Source: Clostridiales bacterium (GTDB lineage Bacteria > Bacillota > Clostridia > Tissierellales > Dethiosulfatibacteraceae). From it: a stretch of 6,724 nt of DNA. Below are positions 5,967 through 6,724 of this stretch, one piece after another (positions within the stretch are counted from its first letter, which is position 1; every line of letters starts with the position of its first letter). Below the pieces are notes generated by a model. The model saw only the letters and a list, made by a program, of their open reading frames with translations, was not told the origin of the DNA and did not search any database. The DNA is taken from contig DMAP01000220.1 of assembly GCA_003446975.1 (NCBI GenBank), positions 1 through 6,724 of the forward strand, in the 5' to 3' direction. Position numbers and translations under genes: made by a program.

Positions 5967-6724
5967 TCATAACGCCAAATCCGTGTTTTCTGATACGGCT
6001 TTTCTAATTCTCAAGAATTCAGGATCTATAGCGTTTCGAGGTCTTGGTAGGTTAATTTCATATATTTCCTTAATAGTTGCTGGATACTGACTCAATAAAA
6101 TAATCCTATCCCCCAAAAACACAGCTTCCTCAATGTTATTTGTAACAAATATGACTGTTCTCTTCTCTTGCAGCCAGATTCTCTGGATTTCCTCTTGCAT
6201 GGAATAGCGTGTTTGGGCATCAAGCTGTCCAAAAGGTTCATCCATAAGCAAAATCTCAGGATTGTTAGCATATGCTCTAGCAATGCCAACTCTCTGTTTC
6301 ATCCCACCAGACAATTGATGTGGGTATGATTTTTCAAAACCTGATAGCTTAACAAGATCAATATATCTCTGTGCGGTTTCTCTTCTTGTTTTTTTATCGA
6401 TTCCTGACATCTGTGGTCCAAACTCCACATTTCCCATTACCGTCTTCCAAGGCATTAGTGCCAGCTTCTGAAAGACCATCCCTATTCTACTGTCGCTTCC
6501 AAACAATCTCTCTCCGTCAATATAAATGGAACCTGATACCGGTTTTTCCAGCCCTGCAATCATATTGAGCAGTACACTCTTTCCACAATGTCCCGGTCCT
6601 AGTATGACTAGAAATTCATTGTCATATACTTCCAAAGAAATATTGCGGACAGCTTCTTTAACTTCGTTTTCCACAACATAGCTTTTAGATAAATTTTCTA
6701 ATTTTAAAATGACTCTTTTTTTCT
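5967..6724 (-). CDS. ABC transporter ATPase, SsuB/TauB/NrtD family, 5' end outside the window
   Basis: The frame stays open to the right edge. The codons before the GTG at 6674 read KKRVILKLENLSKSYVV, the usual first strand of this family, and contain no start codon. The gene is therefore cut by the window, and the GTG is not the true start. Features: Walker A GPGHCGKS (plus-strand 6576-6599) with His (6588-6590) in place of the fourth-position Gly, Q-loop in MVFQKLALMPW, a normal signature LSGGMKQR, Walker B EILLMDEP, and VTNNIEEA where Asn (6138-6140) replaces the H-loop His. The ending LPRPRNAIDPEFLRIRK matches the group. It overlaps the possible upstream start of the next ATPase gene by 4 nt. 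It is probably one half of a heterodimeric ATPase energising an anion importer whose membrane and binding subunits lie elsewhere. Confidence 0.9.
   Translation of the reverse strand, partial: KKRVILKLENLSKSYVVENEVKEAVRNISLEVYDNEFLVILGPGHCGKSVLLNMIAGLEKPVSGSIYIDGERLFGSDSRIGMVFQKLALMPWKTVMGNVEFGPQMSGIDKKTRRETAQRYIDLVKLSGFEKSYPHQLSGGMKQRVGIARAYANNPEILLMDEPFGQLDAQTRYSMQEEIQRIWLQEKRTVIFVTNNIEEAVFLGDRIILLSQYPATIKEIYEINLPRPRNAIDPEFLRIRKAVSENTDLAL

Noticed and set aside
1..6724. CRISPR arrays, tRNA or rRNA genes, insertion sequences, riboswitches
   Set aside because: I saw no regular repeat-spacer units, transposase motifs or structured RNA signatures, and intergenic space is limited to three gaps of about 95-130 bases.

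Overview
The window is AT-rich, every gene is on the minus strand, and the ribosome-binding sites are strong GGAGG types. This suggests a low-GC Gram-positive anaerobe, most likely a member of the Clostridia. That assignment rests on composition and protein flavour only. Because the genes run leftward, transcription order is right to left.

Region 1 (6724 to about 4412) is the 3' part of a transport operon. It holds two SsuB/TauB/NrtD-type ABC ATPases (the first cut by the right edge) and a TauE/SafE-family membrane protein, joined by short overlaps and closed by a rho-independent terminator. The ABC permease and binding protein are not visible and may lie to the right. The two ATPases carry complementary defects. 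The first has altered Walker A and H-loop residues but a normal signature. The second has an altered signature but normal Walker A and H-loop. In a heterodimer this gives one canonical and one degenerate ATP site.

Region 2 (about 4389 to 2338) is an operon that starts at an extended -10 promoter just after that terminator. It encodes an ECHDC3-like crotonase lacking both catalytic glutamates of classical enoyl-CoA hydratase, a zinc-binding sirtuin deacylase and a GNAT acetyltransferase. The last two overlap by 4 nt. Together they look like an acyl-CoA/protein-acylation module.

Region 3 (2332 to 1) has a consensus-like sigma-A promoter driving a 703-residue sigma-54 activator of CBS-PAS-PAS-AAA+-HTH architecture. 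The 129 bases after this gene hold no gene. They contain three matching dyads of the form ATGC-N6-GCAT with T-rich spacers and a perfect 24-bp palindrome. The dyads look like enhancer sites for a Fis/TyrR-type activator, probably this one, acting on a promoter beyond the left edge. No convincing -24/-12 promoter is visible in the window.
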